Of a stretch of 64,000 nt of DNA, positions 1 to 8,336 are shown one piece after another (the first letter of the stretch is position 1; each line of letters starts with the position of its first letter). The notes beneath the pieces are model-generated. The model searched no databases. It worked only from the letters and a program-made list of their open reading frames with translations, and was not told the DNA's origin. A program made the translations under genes and the position numbers. Origin of the DNA: Paenibacillus sp. 1781tsa1 (GTDB lineage Bacteria > Bacillota > Bacilli > Paenibacillales > Paenibacillaceae); the NCBI RefSeq assembly GCF_024159265.1, contig NZ_JAMYWY010000001.1:6882001-6946000 (forward strand), in the 5' to 3' direction.

Positions 1-1080
1 CAGATCTGCTGCTCCGGGCACAATACCGAATATGGCGTCAATGCCTTCCGCGTAAAGGGTATCGATCCCTTCACCCACGAAGCCTGCAAGGGCAATCACA
101 GGTTTACCCGCTTCCTTGGCTGCCCTAGCAACGCCATAGGGCGTTTTACCAAATTTCGTTTGGAAGTCAATACCGCCCTCGCCCGTAAATACCACATCCG
201 CAGCAATCAATTTTTCACGTAACTCCGTGTATTCAATGACAATTTCAATGCCTTTACGTAGTACAGCTTGTGTAAAAATCAAAAGTCCCGCACCCAATCC
301 ACCAGCCGCTCCGGCACCTGGTATATCACGGACATCTTTATGCAGCTGCTGTTTCACCACATCTGCATAATGGGACAGGTTCACATCCAGCTGCTCAACC
401 ATCTCTGGGGTAGCCCCTTTTTGTGGCCCAAACACCCTTGATGCCCCATGCTCCCCACAGAGTGGATTGGTCACATCACAGGCGACAATGAATTCCACTT
501 CCTTCAAACGCTCATCCAGACCGGATACATCAATCTGAGCCAGTTGATCCAAAGCCCCACCACCCCGCGCAAGCGGTTGACCCTGTGCATCCAGAAACTT
601 TGCACCAAGCGCTTCAGCCATACCAGCACCACCATCATTAGTGGCACTGCCACCAATGCCGATAATAATTTTACGGATACCCAGATCCAGACATGCCCGA
701 ATCAACTCTCCTGTTCCATAGGTTGTCGTCCGTAGCGGGTCTCGAGCTTCCTTGGTTACCAGATGTATGCCACTGGCCGATGCCATCTCAATGGCCGCCG
801 TTGTGCCATCACCCAGAATGCCATACTGGGCAGTCACTGTCTGACCTAAGGGTCCGCTCACCTCTTGCTGGTGAAGGGAACCGCCAGAAGCATCCACAAG
901 GGACTGCACCGTGCCTTCCCCACCATCCGCCATGGGGACATGAATATATCCTGCGGTCGGATATATTTTACGCAATCCTTTTTCCATCGCGATACATACT
1001 TCTTTCGCTGTCATGCTCTCTTTAAACGAGTCCGGTGCCAGAACAAATGTCTTCTCTCTAGTCTCTTCAGTTTCTCTCAT
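1..1080 (-). CDS. glxK: Glycerate kinase, 3' end cut by window edge
   Basis: The product phosphorylates D-glycerate in the cytoplasm and feeds it into glycolysis. The visible 360 codons carry family features of the GlxK/GarK fold: the opening APDSFKESMTA, the MADGGEGT motif near residue 50, the GIGGSATNDGG loop and GAGAAGGLGAG further on. Family members are about 380 residues, so roughly 20 C-terminal residues lie beyond base 1. The ATG at 1080 is preceded by a GGATGGAG-type ribosome site. The permease gene ends only 30 bp upstream, so the two form one operon for glycerate uptake and use. The catabolite site and palindrome upstream of the permease should control both genes. Confidence 0.93.
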   Translation of the reverse strand, partial: MRETEETREKTFVLAPDSFKESMTAKEVCIAMEKGLRKIYPTAGYIHVPMADGGEGTVQSLVDASGGSLHQQEVSGPLGQTVTAQYGILGDGTTAAIEMASASGIHLVTKEARDPLRTTTYGTGELIRACLDLGIRKIIIGIGGSATNDGGAGMAEALGAKFLDAQGQPLARGGGALDQLAQIDVSGLDERLKEVEFIVACDVTNPLCGEHGASRVFGPQKGATPEMVEQLDVNLSHYADVVKQQLHKDVRDIPGAGAAGGLGAGLLIFTQAVLRKGIEIVIEYTELREKLIAADVVFTGEGGIDFQTKFGKTPYGVARAAKEAGKPVIALAGFVGEGIDTLYAEGIDAIFGIVPGAADL

Positions 1081-1110
1081 CTCTCTCACTCCATCCGTTA
1101 GATTAAAGAA

Positions 1111-2406
1111 TTAAAGGATAAATCCGTACAGTAATGTTGCTACAATGGCCATCGTGCCGCCCACAATTGCCTCATATGGAATCACGCCCATCCGCTGACG
1201 AATCGTCATCTTCATGCTGTCAGCCGACACGTGAAAGTAATTGCCCTGTGGTAGGGAGTCGATAACGGTAGCCCCAGTGTGCACCATAACAGCAGCCGCG
1301 AGCGGTGCTGTGCCCATGTTTAGGATGGCATCACCAAAGGAGCCTGTTGCCAAGATAACCCCTGTCGATGTTGAAGCCGTTGCGGCCGCCATCAGAATGC
1401 CCGCGATTGGTGCGAGGAAGGTACCGGATATTCCTGATGCTTCGATCAGACCAACGACCTGACCCGACAGATCAGAAGCAGAGATAAGTCCTGCGATCCC
1501 GCCTGCACCTACCAGAATGAGCACAGTTGCTGTCATCTTGTTTAATCCTGAAGTTGTATATTTTACGATGTTTCTGCCTTGCCCCATCGCCAGCATACCG
1601 ATGATGCCTGCAATCGGCAGGATGTACATCGCATCCACTTTAAAAGTAGACAATGCTTCAATGCCCGTAATAGAGCCGATTGGATTGATCATCAACAAAA
1701 TGATCGCAACCAACGGGGCAACAATGGCCTTGTTCAATGGTGGATACTTTGATGTATCTATATCGCCCTGTTCGGCTTCCTGGTCAGAAACCATAACCCC
1801 TTTGTTCTTGAGCATTGAAGCTACAATTACAGTTACAATCAAGCCGCAGATGGCGGGAATTACGCCTGCCAGCATAACGTTGCTCAGATCCAGATCGAAT
1901 CCTCGTGCTGCTGCAATTGTATTGGGGTTCGGAGAGATAATGTTCCCCGCCTTACCTCCACCCGATAAAGCCAGCAGTAGGGCCAATTTGGATATGCCCA
2001 TTTTATTACCTACAGACAATGCAATTGGCGCAACGATCAGCACGGCTACGGGGATAAATACCCCAACCGCGGTAATGATCATCGTAGCCAGTGCCAAGGC
2101 GAGAATGGCTTTGCTTCCGCCAAACTTACGTACGATCGCCTGCGCTATCGTCTCTGCTGCTCCCGATTCCATCATCACACCTGCAAGCACCCCGGCGGCT
2201 AATACACGGAGTACCGTTCCCATAACACTTTGGGTGCCATTCACCAGTATATTTACGGTCTCATCCAGGTTCGCTCCGCCAATTAAAGCGCCTACAATTG
2301 CACCCAGAAATAAAGAATAGACCGGATTCAGTTTCCTCAAAATTAAAATGATGGCAATAGCCAGTCCTGCCAGCGCGCCAATCCAGCTAATTGTTAATGG
2401 TTCCAT
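1111..2406 (-). CDS. GntP-family gluconate/glycerate permease
   Basis: This is an integral membrane proton symporter of the GntP family, 431 residues with about a dozen hydrophobic segments. Family signs are the LSGGGKAGNIISPNPNT stretch near the middle and glycine/alanine-rich helices throughout. The ATG at 2406 is preferred over an in-frame ATG 21 bp upstream because a GGGGGG stretch lies about 10 bp before it. Its position directly upstream of glycerate kinase suggests glycerate, rather than gluconate, as the substrate; that is inference from context. A cre-like site and an 18-bp palindrome lie upstream. Confidence 0.9.
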   Translation of the reverse strand: MEPLTISWIGALAGLAIAIILILRKLNPVYSLFLGAIVGALIGGANLDETVNILVNGTQSVMGTVLRVLAAGVLAGVMMESGAAETIAQAIVRKFGGSKAILALALATMIITAVGVFIPVAVLIVAPIALSVGNKMGISKLALLLALSGGGKAGNIISPNPNTIAAARGFDLDLSNVMLAGVIPAICGLIVTVIVASMLKNKGVMVSDQEAEQGDIDTSKYPPLNKAIVAPLVAIILLMINPIGSITGIEALSTFKVDAMYILPIAGIIGMLAMGQGRNIVKYTTSGLNKMTATVLILVGAGGIAGLISASDLSGQVVGLIEASGISGTFLAPIAGILMAAATASTSTGVILATGSFGDAILNMGTAPLAAAVMVHTGATVIDSLPQGNYFHVSADSMKMTIRQRMGVIPYEAIVGGTMAIVATLLYGFIL

Positions 2407-2431
2407 TGTCAATTGCCCCCCATGCACTTGT

Positions 2432-2450
2432 TGAACACGCTTTCATTATA
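2432..2450 (-). promoter_or_regulatory. cre-like site overlapping -10 of glycerate operon
   Basis: On the minus strand TATAAT (2450-2445) runs straight into TGAAAGCGTGTTCA (2445-2432). That matches 13 of 14 positions of the CcpA consensus TGWAANCGNTNWCA. A site at this position should block transcription when preferred sugars are present. No good -35 hexamer is seen. Confidence 0.6.
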
Positions 2451-2493
2451 GTTGCTAGAGGCGATAATAAATATTGATGAAAGGACGAAATTC

Positions 2494-2511
2494 ATTGTGC
2501 ATTTGCACAAT
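2494..2511. promoter_or_regulatory. 18-bp palindrome, candidate activator site
   Basis: ATTGTGCA-TT-TGCACAAT is a perfect inverted repeat with 8-bp arms. It lies about 45 bp upstream of the -10 of the glycerate permease/kinase operon, where an activator would bind. Glycerate/glucarate operons are often controlled by CdaR-type activators. No such gene is in the window, so the partner is a guess. Confidence 0.45.
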
Positions 2512-2633
2512 ACAAAAGACGGACTGTTCTCATCAACACCCTGGAGCACGTTTTCAAAATCTGAAAACCCAAGTGAATGTGATTCAAATCCTTCCTCTCA
2601 CTCACTATTGGAGCAAAGGGTGAAACCGGGCGC

Positions 2634-2826
2634 TAAAGAATCTGAGACGTCTTATTGAATGGTTAGAAGCGTCCTCAGAAATCTAAAGAACCTGAGACAC
2701 GTTATATCTCAATAAATAGCCGTTTGCAGCGTTTTTATCAAGGGATTGCGGGAAATAACGTGTCTAGTGTTCCTTACATTTTCAAAAGAAGGCCAAGAGG
2801 CCAAATAAGACGTCCTGTGTTCCTTA
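2634..2826. repeat. Nested inverted repeat, MITE/REP-like
   Basis: Four related 22-23-bp units are arranged A-B-B'-A': A 2634-2656, B 2684-2705, B' 2755-2776 (inverted B), A' 2804-2826 (inverted A). The A-B and B'-A' spacers are both 27 bp, so the whole forms a 72-bp imperfect stem around a 49-nt loop. A and B are also similar to each other (TAAAGAA-CTGAGAC core). The 2427-2931 gap has no convincing gene. This looks like a mobile or repetitive palindromic element between the permease and the Lrp gene. Confidence 0.7.
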
Positions 2827-2931
2827 GAAAATCGTCCACTCAATCGCCAGGATCACTCCGGCTTGGGCTTCGAGACCTTTGAGCGCTAACAATCCATTAT
2901 CGTATAGCTTGCCTGACCTTGAAGACTCAAC

Positions 2932-3366
2932 CTAGAGGAGAACACGGTTTTCCATAATATTTTTCATGCTGATATGGGATTTCGAGGGTCCCAGCTTCAC
3001 CAGTGAATCCTGGAACTCGGCAAGCTCTTCAATGGACGCCGTCTGTACCTTGATCAGATAGTTATATTCACCGCTAATCCGATAGACATCCGTGACTTCG
3101 ATGGCCTGTTCACAGAACTGAACCAACTCGTCGCAATGCTCTGTTTTGAGCAAAATAAACGTCGTGGTTCCACGGTTTAACTGGGCCAGATTATAGATCG
3201 TTGAATATCCCGATATCACTCCTCTTTCCTCCAGTTTCAGGATTCTTTCCTTAACCGAAGGTTGGGACATGTTAATTTCTTTGCTTATCTGTGCAATGGG
3301 CATGCGTGCATGATGTTGCAGCAAGCGCATAATCTGCTGATCGATCTCATCTATGATGTGTTCCAT
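2932..3366 (-). CDS. Lrp/AsnC-family transcriptional regulator
   Basis: This is a cytoplasmic DNA-binding regulator of 144 residues, the normal size for the family. An N-terminal winged helix (about residues 3-60, with the IDQQIMRLLQHHARM opening and SQPSVKERI recognition helix) is followed by an AsnC/RAM ligand-binding domain with TDVYRISGEYNYLIKVQ. The ATG at 3366 is chosen over the TTG two codons upstream because GGAGG sits 8 bp before it. It is transcribed away from the VOC gene at 3528 and may regulate it, as Lrp-type genes often do. The ligand is unknown. Confidence 0.92.
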   Translation of the reverse strand: MEHIIDEIDQQIMRLLQHHARMPIAQISKEINMSQPSVKERILKLEERGVISGYSTIYNLAQLNRGTTTFILLKTEHCDELVQFCEQAIEVTDVYRISGEYNYLIKVQTASIEELAEFQDSLVKLGPSKSHISMKNIMENRVLL

Positions 3367-3527
3367 TCGCAAGGCCTCCGATTCAACACCTTATTTAATA
3401 AGGTTTTCTGTCTAAATAAACTAATAAATTATAGATGTTATCTCATTATATCCTTTGATATCATATGGTTCCAACGCGATATTGTCCCTATACTTTAGAA
3501 TACAATCTGAAGAAGGAGCGATGTAAT

Positions 3528-3989
3528 GTGAGTGTCATAGGACTTGCACATGTAGCCATTCAGGCTCGTAATTATGAAGATACTCTGGCGTTTTATACAA
3601 AAGTATTAGGATTCAAGGTAGGTCACTCCTGGAGTTTGCCTTCCTTCCACATTACCGAGGCATGTATGTTAATCTCTCCGGATCAACGCACCTGTATTGA
3701 GGTATTTGACCCAAAAGCCGTCATTCCCGCAGAGGGTGAACCTGCCACCTCGCCTGAAGCGGTCCGGCACGGCGCACTGTTACATTTCGCCTTTTACGTA
3801 CATGATGTTGAAGACATCTATCAGCGAGCGCTCGCCCATGGAGCCAAGGCCTATGTTGAACCGGATTGGATATCGCTTGGCGAACCTGCACTTCGGGTTA
3901 AAAATGCGCTCGTCCACAGTCCGAATGGTGAAGTGATCGAATTCCTGGAAGAGGTTGATTTTGACCGATCCTTACCATCATCTATATGA
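3528..3989 (+). CDS. VOC-family (glyoxalase-like) protein
   Basis: A 153-residue protein of the vicinal oxygen chelate superfamily. The beta-alpha-beta-beta-beta modules are visible: LAHVAIQARNYEDTLAFYTKVLGF at the start and HFAFYVHDVEDIYQRALAHGA in the second half, ending with GEVIEFLE. These supply the usual His/Glu metal ligands. The GTG at 3528 is chosen because AAGGAG lies 9 bp upstream; an out-of-frame ATG nearby is closed at once by TAA. It is divergent from an Lrp-type regulator and followed by a terminator. The substrate cannot be told; lactoylglutathione lyase-like or resistance roles are both possible. Confidence 0.85.
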   Translation: MSVIGLAHVAIQARNYEDTLAFYTKVLGFKVGHSWSLPSFHITEACMLISPDQRTCIEVFDPKAVIPAEGEPATSPEAVRHGALLHFAFYVHDVEDIYQRALAHGAKAYVEPDWISLGEPALRVKNALVHSPNGEVIEFLEEVDFDRSLPSSI

Positions 3990-4000
3990 AACACACAAAC

Positions 4001-4040
4001 AGCCTGTTGCCTCGTCATCCTAGGCAGCAGGCTATTTTAT
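4001..4040 (+). terminator. Rho-independent terminator after VOC gene
   Basis: AGCCTGTTGCCT (4001-4012) pairs with AGGCAGCAGGCT (4022-4033) and is followed by ATTTTATT. Confidence 0.85.
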
Positions 4041-4080
4041 TGTTGAATTTCCTTGGCAAGCATCAGCGTACGCACCTACC

Positions 4081-4635
4081 CTACTCTTGCTCTGCATTCC
4101 CCAGCGTATACTCGCGTAGCTTTCCTTCATAAACCAATTGTAATCGTTCACTCTGGCGAAAATCATCCGGTGTCACCAGCGCAGGCAGCTTGTTCCACAA
4201 CTTGATGCCTGAACGCTGTAGAATCTCGGCTACAAATTGGGAGCAGAAGTAGGAGTTGCTAAACTCTACCGGCTCCTTGAGCGTAATACCAATCACGCCG
4301 AGCAGATTGTACATATATTTCTGGCGGCTGCGGATGAAGATGTGCAGCACACGTTTCATCTTTTCCACTTCACGATCCGTCACCTGAAGCTCGTATATGA
4401 CACACGTGGTATTAGGATACTTGCTGTATGTACCTGTCTGAATATCTTCCTTCACAAACCCGCCGTTTAGCGGATTACTTGGATGTTTGCGACCGAAGCT
4501 GTACAGTTCGGATAATTCCTTGTCAAATGCGATTGATGCGTGATTATACGGCGCTCGAGTATAGCTCTGAATAACCTTGGTAAACAGCGTTCCTGTATTC
4601 GTAAGCAAAATATAGATGGAGCGTTCATCTGTCAT
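4081..4635 (-). CDS. Permuted papain-like (YiiX/NlpC-P60 type) protein
   Basis: A 184-residue protein with the circularly permuted papain arrangement. The histidine motif comes first (APYNHASIAF, near residue 32) and the cysteine motif later (SNSYFCSQFVAEIL, near residue 130), as in YiiX/YebB-type proteins. The order and spacing suggest a cysteine hydrolase or acyltransferase. No signal peptide or membrane segment is visible. The ATG at 4635 has AAGGGG about 9 bp upstream, so the TTG seven codons earlier is rejected. The gene is alone, divergent from the CdsA-like gene. The substrate is unknown. Confidence 0.75.
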   Translation of the reverse strand: MTDERSIYILLTNTGTLFTKVIQSYTRAPYNHASIAFDKELSELYSFGRKHPSNPLNGGFVKEDIQTGTYSKYPNTTCVIYELQVTDREVEKMKRVLHIFIRSRQKYMYNLLGVIGITLKEPVEFSNSYFCSQFVAEILQRSGIKLWNKLPALVTPDDFRQSERLQLVYEGKLREYTLGNAEQE

Positions 4636-4731
4636 AGCAAAATTTCCCCTTATCAAGTTGGCACTATTCCTTCATAATAACATAGGTGCCCTATAATGGA
4701 ATCTTACTTTGAATAAGCAGGTGATCGGTAC

Positions 4732-5649
4732 GTGAGCAGTTCACTCTTTACACTAACGTTAATCTTCACAGCTTTACTTGTGATACATATCGTCTACAAA
4801 GTTATTGCGAAGCTTCAACCAAGCAAAGATTATTCAGGTATCGGCCAAAAAATCAAAACCTGGTGGGGGATGTTTGTGATCTTCTGCCTCGCCACCCTTT
4901 TTAATCCCATCGTGTCCCTCATCTCTCTCATGGTGCTTGCATTCTTCTCACTCAAAGAATACTTCTCCATGATTCGCAGTACACGCAAAGCCGACCGCAG
5001 GCTGTTCCTATGGGCGTATCTGGCGATTCCGGTTCAGTTTTATTGGATCTACATTGGATGGTACGGCATGTTTATCGTGTTTATTCCACTATATGTGTTC
5101 CTGGTGCTTCCCTTGCCACGCCTGATTAATAAAGGTACGGTCGGGTTCCTGCGCAGTGTCAGCTCCACACAATGGGGACTGATGCTGATGGTCTTTGGGC
5201 TGAGCCACCTGGCCTATTTCCCGTTCGCCACACCGGAGTATGGGTCCAAGCTGGTACTGTTCCTGGTCGTGTTAACGCAGCTTAACGATGTGGTGCATTA
5301 TCTGGTCTCTCTCTATCTGGGCAAACGAAAAGTGGTACCTACCGCCAATCCGTTCGTCACCTGGGAAGGGTTCGCGTGTGCGTTCATTGTAACAACAGCT
5401 ACTTCTTATTTCATCCATCCCTACCTGACACCATTTGATTGGAAATTCTCGCTGTTCATCGGGGTGTTGATCAGTTTGGCTGGATTCTTCGGTAGTCTGA
5501 CGGTGTCTGTACTGAAGCGTGATCTGTTAATCGGGGATGACAACAAGTTCGATTCGCTCAAAAAAAGCTACCTGAGCCGGGTCGACAGCCTGACCTATAC
5601 CTCTCCGGTTATGTTCCACGTGGTCCGTTATTTCTTTGACTTTATGTAG
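4732..5649 (+). CDS. CdsA-like phosphatidate cytidylyltransferase family protein
   Basis: A polytopic membrane protein of 305 residues with about seven hydrophobic segments. CdsA enzymes make CDP-diacylglycerol, the precursor of anionic phospholipids. The C-terminal region (GSLTVSVLKRDLLIGDD, then SYLSRVDS) resembles the CdsA signature, but the lysine-aspartate and histidine-glycine-glycine parts are not conserved. It is therefore more like the divergent YnbB-type branch than the housekeeping enzyme. The start is GTG with an AGCAGGTGAT ribosome site. The gene is monocistronic, between divergent and convergent neighbours. Confidence 0.75.
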   Translation: MSSSLFTLTLIFTALLVIHIVYKVIAKLQPSKDYSGIGQKIKTWWGMFVIFCLATLFNPIVSLISLMVLAFFSLKEYFSMIRSTRKADRRLFLWAYLAIPVQFYWIYIGWYGMFIVFIPLYVFLVLPLPRLINKGTVGFLRSVSSTQWGLMLMVFGLSHLAYFPFATPEYGSKLVLFLVVLTQLNDVVHYLVSLYLGKRKVVPTANPFVTWEGFACAFIVTTATSYFIHPYLTPFDWKFSLFIGVLISLAGFFGSLTVSVLKRDLLIGDDNKFDSLKKSYLSRVDSLTYTSPVMFHVVRYFFDFM

Positions 5650-5687
5650 CAACAGAAAGATTGACAATCTTGAAATCATACATGTCA

Positions 5688-5714
5688 AAAAAAGCAGCCC
5701 CAGTGGCTGCTTTT
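5688..5714. terminator. Bidirectional terminator
   Basis: AAAAGCAGCC / GGCTGCTTTT hairpin with A and T tracts on both sides, between the CdsA-like gene and the convergent lipoprotein gene. Confidence 0.85.
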
Positions 5715-5756
5715 CCTGTTCAACAGGCTCCAGACTGAGCCTTCAAGAAGTATGTG

Positions 5757-6335
5757 CTATTTCAATGTAATTTCTTTCTCGGCCATGATTTCGTTTCCCT
5801 CATCATTGGTGAAGACAAATGTCGCTTTGCCGCGCTCACCCTTCATCTCATCGGAATAGATAAATCCGGAGAATTGTCCATTGCCGCTAAAGTAAAACCC
5901 CTCTTCGCCATTTCCACCATGTTCGATGGCTTCCTGTAGCGAATTCACAATGGTTACCGTATTAGATGTCCACCGCATCTCCGTTAGTGTATAGCCCTTC
6001 GGAACTTGTTTAATGCCAAAATCGAAGCTGTTGCCCTCGGTCGGTTTCTCCGACTGGTCAATGACGATATCAATCTGCTCAGACGGTTCAGTGGATTCCG
6101 ATTGAGCCGTAGGCTTGCCCTCATCACCACTCGCACTACCTTGATCACTGTTATTCTTCGCATCCGCATTTGGAACAGAGCTTTCTCCAGCTTCCTCTAC
6201 GGGTTGCTTCGATTGCGGATAGGCGTGCTCCTGAACGGATTCGTTATTATTTTTGGCACCACAGGCACTAACCAATAGCGAAATACAGAGCACAGACATG
6301 CAAAGTGCAGATTTCTTTATATTCATGTTCATCAT
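5757..6335 (-). CDS. Lipoprotein of unknown function
   Basis: A 192-residue predicted lipoprotein. A lysine-containing start and hydrophobic stretch lead to the lipobox LVSAC (lipidated Cys near residue 25). An Asn/Glu/Ser-rich spacer of about 70 residues follows. The folded C-terminal part contains FDFGIKQVPKGYTLTEMRW and a GFYFSGNGQFSGF stretch, probably all beta. GAAGGGAG lies just upstream of the ATG. I do not recognise the domain, and no operon partner is present. Confidence 0.75.
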   Translation of the reverse strand: MMNMNIKKSALCMSVLCISLLVSACGAKNNNESVQEHAYPQSKQPVEEAGESSVPNADAKNNSDQGSASGDEGKPTAQSESTEPSEQIDIVIDQSEKPTEGNSFDFGIKQVPKGYTLTEMRWTSNTVTIVNSLQEAIEHGGNGEEGFYFSGNGQFSGFIYSDEMKGERGKATFVFTNDEGNEIMAEKEITLK

Positions 6336-6515
6336 CTCATTCTCCCTTCATTCATCATCTATAGCACACATATCGATTACACCACTTATTAATCACTACA
6401 CCATATCGTTCCTCATGAAGCTCCATTATATGTAAATGATTTATAAATTCAGTATGTGACTGCATTTCAATGAATAAAAAAAGGGCTCTGTTCATGACAC
6501 CATATACAGATGATT

Positions 6516-6893
6516 CTATTGATCAAACCCTGGCAGAACTAACACTTCTCCAATCCGGATGGCGTTATGCTCAAGTTTGTTCACTTTCTTGATGGCTTCT
6601 ACATACACCCGAGTGTCCATCTGCTGAGGTTTATGTGCCAATGAAATGCCCCACAGTGTATCTCCCTGAGATACAACGATCCGGTCCCCTGATAACAATT
6701 GCTCATCCCCGGCAAACACGGTGAATACAGCGCTGCACCCTATGATTATAATTAGAGTTATGATGACGATCTTCAATAGCCAGGTTGGCGTCTTCAGACG
6801 CTGTAAGAACTGCTCTTTAACATAGATGGTGCGAGACTCGGATGTTTTGGTATAAACGGATTCATATATGCTTTTGTACGTAGAATATCTCAT
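6516..6893 (-). CDS. LysM-domain membrane protein, YneA-like
   Basis: A 125-residue protein with a basic N-terminal segment, one transmembrane helix (LLKIVIITLIIIIGCSAVFTVF) and a C-terminal LysM domain (about residues 70-122, VVSQGDTLWGISLAHK to IRIGEVLVLP). This matches the layout of the SOS cell-division suppressor YneA, although the N-terminal part is longer. The ATG at 6893 has GGAGGT 8 bp upstream; an ATG 15 codons earlier lacks a site. lexA is not adjacent and I saw no clear LexA box, so another LysM role is possible. Confidence 0.75.
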   Translation of the reverse strand: MRYSTYKSIYESVYTKTSESRTIYVKEQFLQRLKTPTWLLKIVIITLIIIIGCSAVFTVFAGDEQLLSGDRIVVSQGDTLWGISLAHKPQQMDTRVYVEAIKKVNKLEHNAIRIGEVLVLPGFDQ

Positions 6894-7201
6894 TCTAGTC
6901 GACCTCCAGACTTTCATTCCGCTAATCTTTAATTTCATGTTTACCTATGTATTTTTTTCCTATAACAATGAATTATCAATAATTCACTTTTTCGCTATAT
7001 AGGCATCTTTGCCTAATTCGGCCCACCCTGGTAGGTCTATACTACCAGTCCACTCTAAACAAATTCTGAACAACCGAATTGCATTGGTATATCTAATGCA
7101 ATCTTTCCAATATTCATGCCTGATTTTCGGCGATGCATGCTGCAACGTTTTTCTATAATAGGTTATAGATAAAGATTCTAATGAGGTAAGGACGTGCCCC
7201 C

Positions 7202-8263
7202 ATGATTTCTGCTGATCTGAAGGAACAATATTACGAGGCGCTTGTGGCCAAAGATTCGGAATACGAGGGTTTATTCTATGTTGGAGTCCGAACCACGGGT
7301 GTGTTCTGTCGTCCCACATGCCCTGCGCGAAAGCCAAAATTCGAAAACTGTGAATTCTATGAGACGGCTCAGCAGGCACTTCTGGCCTCTTATCGCCCTT
7401 GCCAGCGCTGTCGCCCGCTATCTCACCCTAACCAAGTATCCGATGTCGTTCGCATATTAGTGGAAGCTGTGGAGAAAAATCCGGAGAAACGCTGGAAAGG
7501 ACAGGATTTCAAGGCACTCTCCATCGATGAATCCACGGCACGCCGACAGTTTAAGAAGCGGTTCGGCATGACCTTTGTTGAATATGCTCGCGCTCGCCGC
7601 ATGGGACTTGCCCTGAAAAATATTCGCTCCGGCCGCACCGTGATTGATAGCCAATTATCTACCGGATATGAATCAAGCAGCGGCTTCCGCGATGCCTTTT
7701 CACGGATCATGGGTGCTGCCCCTACACAAGTCGATGAAGGACATATCCTAAAAGCGTCCTGGATTGACACCCGCCTCGGCCCGATGATGGCCATTGCAGA
7801 TGAAGAGGCGCTATATTTACTGGAATTTGTGGACCGCAGAGGTCTGGAGCGCGAAGTTGAGCGTCTGCGCAAACGAACTAAATCAGCTATCGTACCTGGT
7901 ACTACAGCTCCCATACAGTCGATTGAGCGTGAACTAAACGAGTACTTTCAAGGTATTCGGACAGCATTCGACACGCCGTTGTTCTGTTTAGGAACACTAT
8001 TTCAAAAACAGGTGTGGGAACAGCTAATGGCCATTCCGGCAGGTGAAACGAGGTCATATCAGGAGATTGCCAATGCACTCGGTAAACCGACTGCTTGCCG
8101 AGCCGTGGCACAGGCGAATGGGGCTAATCAGCTTGCGATTGTAATCCCATGTCACCGTGTAATCAATGCCAGTGGTGAACTAGGCGGATACGGCGGGGGA
8201 TTAACTCGCAAGAACTGGCTTTTGACGCATGAGAAACAACAGGAACAGGGTAGCTGCGAATAA
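7202..8263 (+). CDS. ada: Ada: methylation-repair protein and activator
   Basis: A 353-residue three-part Ada protein. The N-terminal zinc domain has four cysteines, C36 and C40 (FCRPTC) and C67 and C70 (CQRC). C36 corresponds to the methylphosphotriester acceptor that switches Ada into an activator. An AraC-type helix-turn-helix follows (about residues 85-180, GMTFVEYARARRM). The C-terminal O6-methylguanine methyltransferase domain has the acceptor cysteine in IPCHRVI, near residue 317. All key residues are present. GAGGTAAGGA precedes the ATG. This is an E. coli-like fusion, unlike the split adaA/adaB of Bacillus subtilis. The PEP-mutase-like gene follows 73 bp later. Confidence 0.96.
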   Translation: MISADLKEQYYEALVAKDSEYEGLFYVGVRTTGVFCRPTCPARKPKFENCEFYETAQQALLASYRPCQRCRPLSHPNQVSDVVRILVEAVEKNPEKRWKGQDFKALSIDESTARRQFKKRFGMTFVEYARARRMGLALKNIRSGRTVIDSQLSTGYESSSGFRDAFSRIMGAAPTQVDEGHILKASWIDTRLGPMMAIADEEALYLLEFVDRRGLEREVERLRKRTKSAIVPGTTAPIQSIERELNEYFQGIRTAFDTPLFCLGTLFQKQVWEQLMAIPAGETRSYQEIANALGKPTACRAVAQANGANQLAIVIPCHRVINASGELGGYGGGLTRKNWLLTHEKQQEQGSCE

Positions 8264-8336
8264 CTTAATGAAGTCATAAAGTACGCATCAAATGTCCAAA
8301 GGAATGCATGATATAACAAAGGAGAGTCAACATAAT

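Noticed and set aside
6939-7201. LexA box for the YneA-like gene or Ada box for ada
   Set aside because: I looked for CGAAC-N4-GTTCG-type and Ada-type repeats and saw none.
6984-7379. 131-codon minus-strand ORF overlapping ada
   Set aside because: Antisense to the conserved Ada zinc domain, no ribosome site, no family resemblance.
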